Assembly (NCBI GenBank): GCA_034437455.1
Contig: DAOTUB010000029.1
Span: forward strand, 1-64,000
DNA: 64,000 nt
From: DAOTUB01 sp034437455
Lineage (GTDB): Bacteria > Chloroflexota > Anaerolineae > B4-G1
Direction of reading: 5' to 3'
Each line of letters starts with the position of its first letter. The stretch's first letter is position 1. Below, in pieces: positions 17,988-25,539 of this stretch. Position numbers and translations under genes: made by a program. The notes beneath the pieces were generated by a model. The model searched no databases. It worked only from the letters and a program-made list of their open reading frames with translations, and was not told the origin of the DNA.

Positions 17988-18039
17988 AGAGACTTTTGTC
18001 GCAGACAGGTGATCGCCTTGATGATATAATCGAGGCGAT
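17988..18039 (+). promoter_or_regulatory. Promoter with palindrome around the -10 (copy 1)
   Basis: AGAGACTTTTGTCGCAGACAG is shared word for word with 26047-26067. CAGACA (18002-18007), 17 bases, TATAAT (18025-18030). The -10 sits in the centre of an inverted repeat: ATCGCCTTGAT (18012-18022), GATATA, ATCGAGGCGAT (18029-18039), one mismatch. It drives the ferredoxin gene 24 bases downstream. Probably a promoter overlapped by an operator. Confidence 0.7.
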
Positions 18040-18062
18040 AGTGTTAGATAGGGAGATTGAAT

Positions 18063-18299
18063 ATGGCGCGGGCTGTACCTCAGGTGGACGAGAATCTTTG
18101 TACGTTGTGCGGGCTGTGTGTGGAGGCCTGTCCATGTCATGCCGTGAAATTGGAGGAGCAGGGGTTGGTCTTTAACTGCGAGGAAGCCCGCCGTCGCGCC
18201 CACGCGGACGAATGCAATTGTTGGTGTCTGTGTGAGGAGGTCTGTCCCACCGAGGCGCTCTCGTGTACTTTCGAGATCGTCGGTGTAGACACAACCTGA
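18063..18299 (+). CDS. Ferredoxin with two Cys clusters
   Basis: 78 residues. First cluster CTLCGLCVEACPC is a normal 4Fe-4S motif; the second CNCWCLCEEVCPT also has Cx2Cx2C...CP spacing with an additional Cys. The link between the clusters is charged and longer than in 2[4Fe-4S] clostridial ferredoxins. Likely an electron carrier of the following Fe-S/sulfur gene group, with the next gene 16 bases away. Confidence 0.85.
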   Translation: MARAVPQVDENLCTLCGLCVEACPCHAVKLEEQGLVFNCEEARRRAHADECNCWCLCEEVCPTEALSCTFEIVGVDTT

Positions 18300-18315
18300 T
18301 GGGAGGGGAGGCAGA

Positions 18316-19479
18316 ATGGAGCGAAATCTGATCTATTTGGACAATGCGGCGGCCACTCGACTGGACGAGCGGGTACTGGAGGCGATGAAGCCGTATCTCT
18401 TTGACGTCTACGCCGTCGCCACGTCTCAGTTCGGCTACTCGCCGGGGATCGACGCCCGAGAGGCGCTGGACGATGCGCGGGCGCGGATCGCTGCCGTGTT
18501 GGGGGCAAGCGCCGAGGAGTTTATATTTACCTCCGGCGGCACCGAGTCGAGCAACCTGGCGCTCAAGGGCGTGGCGTTGGCGCTGGGGGAGAAAAAGGGT
18601 CGTCACATCGTCATCAACCCGCTCGAGGATTTCCCGGTGCTGCACAGCGCCCGCTCTCTGGGGCGACAGGGGTTCGAGGTGACTCACACGCGGGTGGACG
18701 AGAACGGGCGGGTGGATCTGGATCGCTTGCGCGAGTCGATCACACCGGAGACGATCCTGGTCTCCATCCAGGCGGCCAACCAGGAGATCGGCACGCTGCA
18801 AGATATCAAGGCCATCGGCGAGATCTGCCGCGAGAAAGAGACGCTCTTTCACACCGACGCCACTCACAGCTTTCTGCGCGTCCCGCTGGACGTGCGAGAG
18901 ATTCCGGTGGATCTGGCGACGGTCGCCGGCCACACCATCCACGGGCCGAAAGGGATCGGCGGGTTGTACGTGCGCGAGGATACCCCCATCCGCAAGTGGA
19001 TGGACGGTGGGTTCCAGGAGTTCGACCTGCGGCCCGGCCCCGAGAACATCCCTGGCGCGGTTGGTTTTGCCCGTGCGGTCGAGCTGGTCACGCCAGAGGA
19101 GACGGCCCGCTTGCAGGGGATGCGCGAGCGATTGACCGGGTTGCTGCTGGAGATTCCCAACACCCGCGTCAACGGTCACCCGGTCCATCGCCTGCCGCAG
19201 AACGCGAACATCTCTTTCCGCTTTGTAGAGGGAGAATCGCTGCTGTTGCACCTGGATATGCGCGGCTTTGCCGTCAGCACCGGCTCGGCCTGTTTCAGCC
19301 GCTCGCTGGAGGCGAGTCACGTCATCCTGGGGATCGGCGGCAACCACGAGCGCGCGCACGGTTCCGTCCGTTTCACCTTTGGTCGTTTTAACCAGGATAG
19401 CGACGTGGACGCGGTCGCCGAGGCGGTCGCCGAGGTAGTCACCAAACTGCGGCGGATCAGTCCGCTGGGTAAAAATTAA
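18316..19479 (+). CDS. NifS/IscS-like protein lacking the PLP-binding lysine
   Basis: 387 residues with the whole cysteine desulfurase scaffold (YLDNAAATRLDERV, TSGGTESSNLAL, HTDATHSF, GPKGIGGLYV) and the mobile-loop active Cys in STGSACFSR (Cys326). However, the site that reads HK in active enzymes is AGHTIHGPKG, i.e. Thr207 replaces the Schiff-base lysine, and the PLP-stacking His (EH motif) reads LEDFPVL. Archaeoglobus IscS is a known case with Asp instead of Lys. It may therefore act as a sulfur-transfer or cluster-assembly partner of the IscU-like protein downstream rather than as a standard desulfurase. AGGGGAGG lies before the ATG. Confidence 0.88.
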   Translation: MERNLIYLDNAAATRLDERVLEAMKPYLFDVYAVATSQFGYSPGIDAREALDDARARIAAVLGASAEEFIFTSGGTESSNLALKGVALALGEKKGRHIVINPLEDFPVLHSARSLGRQGFEVTHTRVDENGRVDLDRLRESITPETILVSIQAANQEIGTLQDIKAIGEICREKETLFHTDATHSFLRVPLDVREIPVDLATVAGHTIHGPKGIGGLYVREDTPIRKWMDGGFQEFDLRPGPENIPGAVGFARAVELVTPEETARLQGMRERLTGLLLEIPNTRVNGHPVHRLPQNANISFRFVEGESLLLHLDMRGFAVSTGSACFSRSLEASHVILGIGGNHERAHGSVRFTFGRFNQDSDVDAVAEAVAEVVTKLRRISPLGKN

Positions 19480-19505
19480 CGAGAGAAGAAAAGGAGAAAA
19501 ATCTC

Positions 19506-20018
19506 ATGTTGAGTAAAACGATGCAGGATGCGATCAACGAGCAGATCAAGGACGAACTTTATTCCGCCTATTTGTATCTTTCGATGGCGGCCTACAGCGA
19601 GGACGCGAACCTGCCGGGCCTGGCCCATTGGATGCAGTTGCAGGCCCAGGAAGAGGTCATGCACGCGATAAAGTTTTTCAATTACGTCAACGAGCGCGGC
19701 GGGCGCGTGGTGCTGCACGCCATCGACCAGCCGCCGGTGGAATTCGAGTCGCCGCTCGACATCTTTGAAAAGACGCTCGAACACGAGCAGCACGTGACGG
19801 CGCTGATTCACAACCTCTATGGCCTGGCGGTCAAGGAGAACGATTATGCGAGCCAGATGATGCTGCACTGGTTCATCGAGGAACAGGTCGAGGAGGAGAG
19901 CACCGCCGGTCACATCCTGGAGACGCTGCGAATGATCGGAGACAACAGCAACGCGCTCCTGATGCTCGACCGAGAGCTGGGAGGGCGAGCGGCTGAGCAG
20001 CCGGCTGAGGCCGAGTAG
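19506..20018 (+). CDS. ftnA: Non-haem ferritin
   Basis: 170 residues matching bacterial ferritins: INEQIKDELYSAYLYLSMAAY, QAQEEVMHAIKFFNYV (ExxH), TLEHEQHVTALIHNLY and FIEEQVEEE. Stores iron after ferroxidase oxidation. Placed between the NifS-like and IscU-like genes, it may supply or buffer iron for cluster assembly. Confidence 0.95.
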   Translation: MLSKTMQDAINEQIKDELYSAYLYLSMAAYSEDANLPGLAHWMQLQAQEEVMHAIKFFNYVNERGGRVVLHAIDQPPVEFESPLDIFEKTLEHEQHVTALIHNLYGLAVKENDYASQMMLHWFIEEQVEEESTAGHILETLRMIGDNSNALLMLDRELGGRAAEQPAEAE

Positions 20019-20035
20019 CGAGAAGGAGTAGAGCG

Positions 20036-20674
20036 ATGACGTCATTACCGTACAGTGAGATCGTGATGGAGCACTTTCGCAACCCGCGAAACGTGGGGGA
20101 GATCGAGGACGCCGACGCCAAGTCGGTCGAGGGCAGCCCTGCCTGCGGAGACATGGTGGCCGTCTATCTCAAGGTAGACGAAGAGGAGAAACGCATCACC
20201 GACATCAAGTTCGAGTCCTACGGTTGCGCCTCCAACATCGCCACCGGCTCGATCATCACCGAGTTGGCCAAGGGCAAGACGCTGGAGGAAGCCAAGGCGA
20301 TATCGTGGAAGCAGGCGTCAGAGGCGTTGGGCGGCCTGCCGCCGGTCAAGACCCATTGCTCGGTGTTGGCGGTGGACGGGTTGCGGGCGGCCATCGAGAA
20401 TTACGAGGAACGTCACGGCCTGATCAAGGAGCGTGAACCGACGACGGTCGAGGTGGTGCGCAAGCGGCTGAAGCGCGTGATGAACCCGGTGGTGGGGCTT
20501 GACCTGGTGCGGACCAAGTTGGTCGAAGAGATCGAGGTCACCGATGGAAAGGTGCGGGTGGAGGTCAAACTGCCGGAGGATCATCAATTCGCCGCCAACA
20601 TCCGCGACGAGATCCTGGAAAAAACTGAGCATCTTTGGGATGTGGAACAGGTGGTTGTAGAATTTGTGGAATGA
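20036..20674 (+). CDS. IscU/NifU-N scaffold fused to a MIP18/DUF59 domain
   Basis: 212 residues. Residues 1-125 are an IscU-type Fe-S scaffold with its three Cys in SPACGDMV, YGCASNIATGS and KTHCSVLA. The remaining part (about 140-212: MNPVVGLDLVRTKLVEEIEV, then HQFAANIRDEILEKTEH) matches the MIP18/DUF59 family used in Fe-S cluster insertion. The fusion joins scaffold and carrier in one chain, and sits behind the lysine-less NifS-like protein. Confidence 0.82.
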   Translation: MTSLPYSEIVMEHFRNPRNVGEIEDADAKSVEGSPACGDMVAVYLKVDEEEKRITDIKFESYGCASNIATGSIITELAKGKTLEEAKAISWKQASEALGGLPPVKTHCSVLAVDGLRAAIENYEERHGLIKEREPTTVEVVRKRLKRVMNPVVGLDLVRTKLVEEIEVTDGKVRVEVKLPEDHQFAANIRDEILEKTEHLWDVEQVVVEFVE

Positions 20675-20683
20675 GGAGGAACG

Positions 20684-20950
20684 ATGCCCGAAATCAAGGT
20701 AGATACAAGAGAGGCGACCTGCCCCGTGCCGGCCGAGATCAGGGTGGACTGCCGGGGAGAGACATGCCCTGTGCCGTTGGTAGAGACGCGCAAGGCGCTG
20801 CGCAAGGCCGCGCCGGGCGACGTGATCGAAGTGACCGGCACACACCCGGCCTCGATGAAAGAGATACCGATGGCAGTCAAGGCATTGGGGCTGGAACTGC
20901 TGAGCGTCGAGGGAACGGATACCGACTGGGCGATCTGCATCCGGCGCTAG
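20684..20950 (+). CDS. TusA/SirA-family sulfur carrier with a duplicated CPVP motif
   Basis: 88 residues. A normal TusA-like domain (VDCRGETCPVPLVETRKALR, GDVIEVTGTHP) is preceded by a second, shorter copy VDTREATCPVPAEI of the active-site strand, so two CPxP cysteines are present in the first 27 residues. TusA carries persulfide sulfur in the cytosol. A DsrE-like gene follows. Confidence 0.85.
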   Translation: MPEIKVDTREATCPVPAEIRVDCRGETCPVPLVETRKALRKAAPGDVIEVTGTHPASMKEIPMAVKALGLELLSVEGTDTDWAICIRR

Positions 20951-20964
20951 GGATGGAGGGTACG

Positions 20965-21402
20965 ATGGCGCAACAAAACGCCAAAACTGAGAAAACGACG
21001 ATCGTCCTGCACAGCGGCGATATGGACAAGGTGTACAGCGCGCTGATCATCGGCAACGGCGCGTTGGCGATGGGGATGGAGGCTTCTATCTACTTTACTT
21101 TCTGGGGATTACAGCGGTTGCAAAAAGGTGCATTGGAGAAAGGGCCGCTCTCCAAGATGCACCTGCTAGGCCTGGGGAAGTGGATGATCAAGCGGCGGAT
21201 GAAGCAGGCGAACGTCGCCTCGCTGGAGACGTTGTTCCAGGATTTCAAAGAGCTGGGGGGCAAGGTCATCGCCTGCGAGATGACCATGGAGATCATGGGC
21301 ATCAGTCGCGAGGGGCTGCGCGAGGACCTGATAGACGAGTATGGCGCTGTGGGCGCCTACATCCAGGAAGCGCGAGATTCGGAAGTCACGCTCTTTATCT
21401 GA
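20965..21402 (+). CDS. DsrE/DsrF-like family protein
   Basis: 145 residues: TIVLHSGDMDKVYSALIIGN, GMEASIYFTFWGLQRL, GGKVIACEMTMEIMGI with the conserved Cys, as in the DsrE-like peroxiredoxin-family (DUF1641/DsrE) sulfur-relay proteins. Together with the TusA-like gene it suggests intracellular sulfur transfer. ATG 20965 follows GGAGGG. Confidence 0.82.
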   Translation: MAQQNAKTEKTTIVLHSGDMDKVYSALIIGNGALAMGMEASIYFTFWGLQRLQKGALEKGPLSKMHLLGLGKWMIKRRMKQANVASLETLFQDFKELGGKVIACEMTMEIMGISREGLREDLIDEYGAVGAYIQEARDSEVTLFI

Positions 21403-21431
21403 GGCGGCTCTTTTAACTGAGGGGGGAGAGA

Positions 21432-21701
21432 ATGCAAAAAAATAGCGTCGTCAGGGGATGGATGGTTGTGCTGGTTGCGGTAGTCGGATTGGCGGCTTGC
21501 AGCGGAGGCGGTTCTTCACAGGAGCAACTCCTACAGGATCGCTGCACGTCTTGTCACAGCTTGGCCCAGGTGGAGGGGGCACAAAAGACGCGCGAGGAAT
21601 GGGATACGACTGTCTCCCGGATGGTCGGCAAGGGAGCGCAGTTGAGCGAGGACGAGCAGGCTGCCTTAGTCGAGTACTTGGCAGAAACCTACGGGCCGTG
21701 A
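21432..21701 (+). CDS. Small lipoprotein c-type cytochrome
   Basis: 89 residues. Signal peptide (GWMVVLVAVVGLAAC) ends in a lipobox with Cys for lipid anchoring, followed by SGGGSSQ linker and one haem-binding CTSCH. The distal haem ligand is probably a Met in SRMVGKG. An extracytoplasmic electron carrier. Confidence 0.88.
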   Translation: MQKNSVVRGWMVVLVAVVGLAACSGGGSSQEQLLQDRCTSCHSLAQVEGAQKTREEWDTTVSRMVGKGAQLSEDEQAALVEYLAETYGP

Positions 21702-21751
21702 CCGACGCGAGGACGGTCTGCGAGATAAATCACTAGAAATAGGAGTGACCG

Positions 21752-21931
21752 ATGGAAGAGATCAAGAATTGGTGGAAATGTTCGAACTGTGGCTATACGT
21801 TTCAGGTTCCTGCTCCGCCAGAGACCTGCCCTAGTTGTAAGGAAAAGTGTGCCTTTATGGATGCCACTTGCTACACCCCCGAGTGCGGCGGGCCTGACAA
21901 CATCGATCCGCAGATCGGGCAGAAGCGGTAG
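21752..21931 (+). CDS. Rubredoxin-like / zinc-ribbon small protein
   Basis: 59 residues: WKCSNCGYTFQVPAPPETCP, then SCKEKC, with two CxxC knuckles in rubredoxin-like spacing but a shortened middle, plus extra Cys (KEKC, ATCYTPECGG). Resembles the rubredoxin-type domains added to rubrerythrins. May carry electrons or bind Zn. AGGAG lies before the ATG. Confidence 0.7.
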   Translation: MEEIKNWWKCSNCGYTFQVPAPPETCPSCKEKCAFMDATCYTPECGGPDNIDPQIGQKR

Positions 21932-22108
21932 CCATTTGAAAGTCTGCTGACAATAAGAACTTGTCCCCGTGTTTAGTCTCTGTACTTTTGTAGATCGGTT
22001 TCCGATTTGACAACTAGGCCAGGGGAATGTATGATAGCCCGTAGGCGGCATCTTGGATGGGCTGAGGGTGGGGCGGTGCAATATCCCTGTTGTATTAAGG
22101 AGGCCGAT

Positions 22109-23200
22109 ATGGAGAACACGGGCAAGACAACGTTCACAGGGTCAAACGCTTCGAACCAGTCGGACATCCCAGAGGATAGGTTGGCCGAATGGCAGAAAAT
22201 CGTTGACCTGGCAGCAGAGATCATTCGAGTTCCGGCTGGCCTGGTGATGAAAGCTCATCCATCCGAGATCGAGGTGTTCGTCGCCAGCAGTACGGAGGGG
22301 AATCCGTATAAAAAGGGAGATAGAATCGCTTTGAGCGCCGGTTCGTATGGCGAGGCGATCGTGACGGAACAGGCTCCCCTTTTGATTCCAGACGCTCGCC
22401 AAGACCCCCGGTGGGAACAAAGCCCTGATCTCGATTGGGGAATCGTTTCGTACCTGGGGTTTCCTCTGTTGTGGCCCGATGGGACGGTTTTTGGAGTCCT
22501 TTGTGTTTTGGATACCCAGGAGCATGCTTATTCCAGTACATTTCAAAAGCTGATGCGGCGGTTCCGCGCCACGATAGAGACGGACCTGGGATTGCTCTGG
22601 GAGATCGCTGAACACAAGCGAGCGGAGGAGGTGCTGGAACGACGTAACCGCGAGCTGGCTCTACTCAGCCGGGTGGGACAGGAATTCACCGCCGAGCTGA
22701 ATATGCAGCAGGTCGCTGAGCGATTGTTACAGGCGGCGACGGAGGTTGTCGGTGCAGAGGGCGCTTCTGTCTGGTTGTGGGATGAGGGACAAGAAGGTTG
22801 GCTGGTCTGCCGGGCCATTGCCGGGGGTCAGAGTGAATCCGAGTTGATCAACATGCGCGTGCGTCCAGGGCAGGGCGTCGTCGGCTGGGTGGCACAAAAG
22901 GGAAGGAGCGCCGTCGTGGCGAATGTGCCGGATGATCCTCGCTTTTACCCCGGCGTCGACAAGCAGACCGGCTTCCGCACGGTCTCACTGCTGGCGGCGC
23001 CGTTGCAGGTTCGCGGTGCCGTTGTGGGCGCGCTGGAGATGGTGAACAAGCTGCACGGCGAGTTTGACGCCAATGACCTGCTCTTGGTCGAGGCGCTGGC
23101 CGCCTCGGCGGCGATTGTCATTGACAATGCCCGGCTGATCGAGACGTTGCAGGAACGGGACGCCAAACTGCGAGCGCGCGACAAAGAGCTGGATGTCTGA
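22109..23200 (+). CDS. Double-GAF sensor protein without output domain
   Basis: 363 residues with two GAF domains: residues about 20-160 (SYGEAIVTEQAPLLIPDA, YLGFPLLWPDGTVFGVLC) and about 190-345 (AATEVVGAEGASVWLWDEG, RPGQGVVGWVAQKG, LLAAPLQVRGAVVGALE), linked by a helical AEHKRAEEVLERRN linker and ending in a coiled coil. No kinase, cyclase or HTH domain is present, so it may be a partner of another signalling protein. AAGGAGG precedes ATG 22109. Confidence 0.8.
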   Translation: MENTGKTTFTGSNASNQSDIPEDRLAEWQKIVDLAAEIIRVPAGLVMKAHPSEIEVFVASSTEGNPYKKGDRIALSAGSYGEAIVTEQAPLLIPDARQDPRWEQSPDLDWGIVSYLGFPLLWPDGTVFGVLCVLDTQEHAYSSTFQKLMRRFRATIETDLGLLWEIAEHKRAEEVLERRNRELALLSRVGQEFTAELNMQQVAERLLQAATEVVGAEGASVWLWDEGQEGWLVCRAIAGGQSESELINMRVRPGQGVVGWVAQKGRSAVVANVPDDPRFYPGVDKQTGFRTVSLLAAPLQVRGAVVGALEMVNKLHGEFDANDLLLVEALAASAAIVIDNARLIETLQERDAKLRARDKELDV

Positions 23201-23272
23201 GCCAGCGCTTTGCTCGGAGGTGGTCGCGGTTCCAACTGCGCTGAGTTAATAGACTGTACGAGGAGATATTTT

Positions 23273-23563
23273 ATGCTCGAGTCACGGGGAAGTGTTCCAG
23301 GAGCTCATGATGAGTATCGCACGGTTTTCTATGGTCTGTCTACCTGCGTGTGGTGTAAGCGGACCCGAAATTTTTTGGAGCAAGAGGGCGTAGCCTTCGA
23401 CTTTGTATACGTGGACTTGCTCAAGGGGCAGGAGCGAGCAGAAGTGGTGGAAGAGGTCCGCCGTTGGAACCCTTCTGTCTCATTCCCTACCATCGTCGTC
23501 GACGATGCCAAGTGCGTGGTAGGATACAAGCAGGATCAGCTTAAGGAGGTGCTGGGGCTATGA
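23273..23563 (+). CDS. Glutaredoxin-like protein
   Basis: 96 residues: FYGLSTCVWCKRTRNFLEQE with the redox CVWC, DFVYVDLL, FPTIVVDDAKCVVGY with the cis-Pro. Its stop overlaps the start of the ferredoxin:thioredoxin reductase gene (ATGA), which suggests that the reductase reduces this protein. Confidence 0.88.
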   Translation: MLESRGSVPGAHDEYRTVFYGLSTCVWCKRTRNFLEQEGVAFDFVYVDLLKGQERAEVVEEVRRWNPSVSFPTIVVDDAKCVVGYKQDQLKEVLGL

Positions 23564-24081
23564 GCGAGGAAGATGTCGTTTCATCTGAGAAAGTCGACAC
23601 GCTTTACGAGCGGCTCGATCGGGAGGCAGAGGCGTCCGGCTATCATCTCAACCCCGACCGGGAATTCACCCGGAACCTGGTGGAAGGGCTGCTGGTCAAT
23701 GAGGCCCGGTATGGTTACCGGGCCTGTCCCTGCCGGCTGGCGGCCGGGGAGAAGCAGAAGGACCTGGACATTATCTGCCCCTGCGACTATCGGGATCCTG
23801 ACCTGATCGATTGGGGGGCCTGTTACTGTGCCCTCTACGTCTCCGAAAAGGTGCTGCGAGGCGAGCAAGAGGTCCATTCGATCCCGGAGCGTCGTCCGCC
23901 GGAGGGCGAGCGTCCCCAGGATCAGCCCGCCCCCGCGCCAGAAAAACCCAGAGCGCCCGGCGAGAGTACGCACCCTGTCTGGCGCTGTCGGGTCTGTGGT
24001 TATCTCTGTGCCCGCGAGCATCCCCCGGGCGTCTGTCCCATCTGCAAGGCGAAGCAGGATCGCTTTGAGCGTTTCTGGTAG
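23560..24081 (+). CDS. Ferredoxin:thioredoxin reductase beta chain fused to rubredoxin
   Basis: 173 residues. The FTR catalytic core has all six cysteines (CPC at 56-58, CPC at 73-75, CYC at 88-90) that hold a 4Fe-4S cluster next to the active disulfide. After a Pro-rich linker, a rubredoxin domain (WRCRVCGYLCAREHPPGVCP, then ICKAKQDRFERFW) closes the protein. The fusion and the overlapping glutaredoxin gene suggest an Fe-S to disulfide transfer path from ferredoxin or rubredoxin to glutaredoxin. Confidence 0.9.
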   Translation: MSEEDVVSSEKVDTLYERLDREAEASGYHLNPDREFTRNLVEGLLVNEARYGYRACPCRLAAGEKQKDLDIICPCDYRDPDLIDWGACYCALYVSEKVLRGEQEVHSIPERRPPEGERPQDQPAPAPEKPRAPGESTHPVWRCRVCGYLCAREHPPGVCPICKAKQDRFERFW

Positions 24082-24138
24082 TTGTTTCGTCAGAGGAGTC
24101 ACCATGAACTCCGTTTACCCAGAAGGACGAAAATTTAG

Positions 24139-24180
24139 GGCGATTTTGCTAATCGCCAGGGTCGGATAACAAATCCGACC
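24139..24180. repeat. Two tandem small hairpins
   Basis: GGCGATT (24139-24145) / AATCGCC (24151-24157), then GGTCGGAT (24160-24167) / ATCCGACC (24173-24180). A related GTCGGAT...ATCCG element occurs at about 3296-3316. The gap 24082-24209 otherwise shows nothing but an unconvincing 21-codon frame at 24104. Confidence 0.5.
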
Positions 24181-24209
24181 TACAGAGTTATTTTCAGGGG
24201 AGGGGACAA

Positions 24210-24299
24210 ATGAACTGGCGCTTTCCCCCAGGCGTTCTGCGGCGTGGCATGTGCCCGGAACAGGATGGCTACTGGCCCTACGTGCAGGCCGATGAGTAA
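24210..24299 (+). CDS. Possible 29-residue peptide upstream of the nitroreductase gene
   Basis: ATG 24210 has a strong GGGGAGGGG ribosome site. The peptide (MNWRFPPGVLRRGMCPEQDG and a short tail) has no recognisable relatives. It might be a leader or a remnant; the frame stays open after the stop for about 35 codons (ERVERAFLDSTNPEEERG), which could mean an older longer gene. Confidence 0.25.
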   Translation: MNWRFPPGVLRRGMCPEQDGYWPYVQADE

Positions 24300-24357
24300 G
24301 CCCCTGATGAGCGCGTTGAGCGCGCGTTCCTCGACTCGACTAACCCGGAGGAAGAAC

Positions 24358-25092
24358 GTGGTGGCGAAGACGAACGTTGGAGACGCTTTCCAGCAAGAGA
24401 CGAAATATCACCGTGACCGCCTGCCGGGCGGCAGGCTCGATTGGGCCAACAAGCCTGCTACCTACAAACAGTATCCTGCGGCGCCCAAGATTTCGCTCTG
24501 CGATCCGCTGACCGAGGGCGGCGCGTCCTTGTGGGATCTGCTCAGGGAGCGGCGCAGTGTGCGTCAGTTCCAGGATGGTCCGCTGCAAGAAGGGGATCTG
24601 TCGCAGTTGCTCTGGGCGGCGCAGGGGATAACGCGATTCGGTCGAGGCGTTGGCTTTCGGACGGCCCCTTCTGCCGGGGCGCTTTACCCGGTGGAAACGT
24701 ACCTGGTGATCCACGCCGTGGAAGGGATTGGGCCAGGCGTCTACCACTATGCCGTCGAAAGACACGAACTCGATCAACTGTGGACGGGCGATTTCCGCGT
24801 CGAGATCGCCCGGGCGGCGCTCGATCAACATATCGCTGCCTGGGCGAACGTGGTCTTTGTCTGGACGGCGGTTCTGGCGCGCTCCAAGTGGAAGTACAAA
24901 CAGCGAGCCTACCGCTATATCTACCTGGACGTCGGTCATATCGCCCAGAACGTGGCGCTGGCGGCGGTGGCCCTGGGTCTGGGCAGTTGCCAGATCGCCG
25001 CGCTGTACGATGACGAGGCGAATGAGCTCCTGGGCGTGGACGGCGTCGAGGAGAGTGCGATCTATATGACCGTCATTGGGAGACCGAGATAA
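24358..25092 (+). CDS. SagB-type nitroreductase-family oxidoreductase
   Basis: 244 residues of the FMN-dependent SagB/ThcOx-like family: TKYHRDRLPGGRLDWANKPA, YKQYPAAPKISL, LLRERRSVRQFQDGPL, SAGALYPVETYLVIHAVEG, YRYIYLDVGHIAQNVALAA. No precursor-peptide or cyclodehydratase genes are adjacent, so a peptide-modifying role is unsupported. GTG 24358 has GGAGG 6 bases upstream; longer starts read through out-of-family sequence. Confidence 0.85.
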   Translation: MVAKTNVGDAFQQETKYHRDRLPGGRLDWANKPATYKQYPAAPKISLCDPLTEGGASLWDLLRERRSVRQFQDGPLQEGDLSQLLWAAQGITRFGRGVGFRTAPSAGALYPVETYLVIHAVEGIGPGVYHYAVERHELDQLWTGDFRVEIARAALDQHIAAWANVVFVWTAVLARSKWKYKQRAYRYIYLDVGHIAQNVALAAVALGLGSCQIAALYDDEANELLGVDGVEESAIYMTVIGRPR

Positions 25093-25098
25093 CTATAT

Positions 25099-25530
25099 AT
25101 GGGAGAGAAAATCATTGTCCGGCAGAACAGCCGGTTTGAGATCGAAATTCTGGCGTTGGATCCCCACGATGCCGACGCCCACGAGTTCAAGGTTGTTGAC
25201 GATGTCCGCCAACTGACGCCTTATGGCATGCTGTTGGCGGGACTCGGTTCCTGCACCGCCGTCGTCCTGCATACCTACGCCCAGCACCACGCCGTCGCCC
25301 TCGACGAGGTGGAACTGCGCCTGGAGTACGACCGCGTGTTTGAGGAGGATTGCGAGCACTGCGAGGCTATCCAGGAATACCAGGAACGGATCGAGGAAGA
25401 GATCGCGTTGACGGGTAAACTGACGCCAGGAGAGCAGAATCGGCTGTACATGGTCTCCCGGCATTGCCCGATCCACAAGATGCTCACGGGTGGGATCGAG
25501 GTGCGTTCCGCCCTGGCACAAGACGGATAG
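25099..25530 (+). CDS. OsmC/Ohr-family protein
   Basis: 143 residues with the two conserved cysteines of the family: LLAGLGSCTAVVLHTYAQ and VSRHCPIHKMLTGG. These proteins reduce organic hydroperoxides or bind small molecules. The segment with CEHCEA in the middle is unusual. Followed after 9 bases by the second selenoprotein gene. Confidence 0.88.
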   Translation: MGEKIIVRQNSRFEIEILALDPHDADAHEFKVVDDVRQLTPYGMLLAGLGSCTAVVLHTYAQHHAVALDEVELRLEYDRVFEEDCEHCEAIQEYQERIEEEIALTGKLTPGEQNRLYMVSRHCPIHKMLTGGIEVRSALAQDG

Positions 25531-25539
25531 GGGGTTCGT

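Noticed and set aside
24210..24411. Reading through the TAA at 24297 to form a longer protein ahead of the nitroreductase
   Set aside because: Overlaps the conserved nitroreductase N-terminus in another frame; no family recognised.
24358..25092. RiPP biosynthesis cluster around the SagB-like gene
   Set aside because: No SagC/D cyclodehydratase, precursor peptide or transporter next to it.
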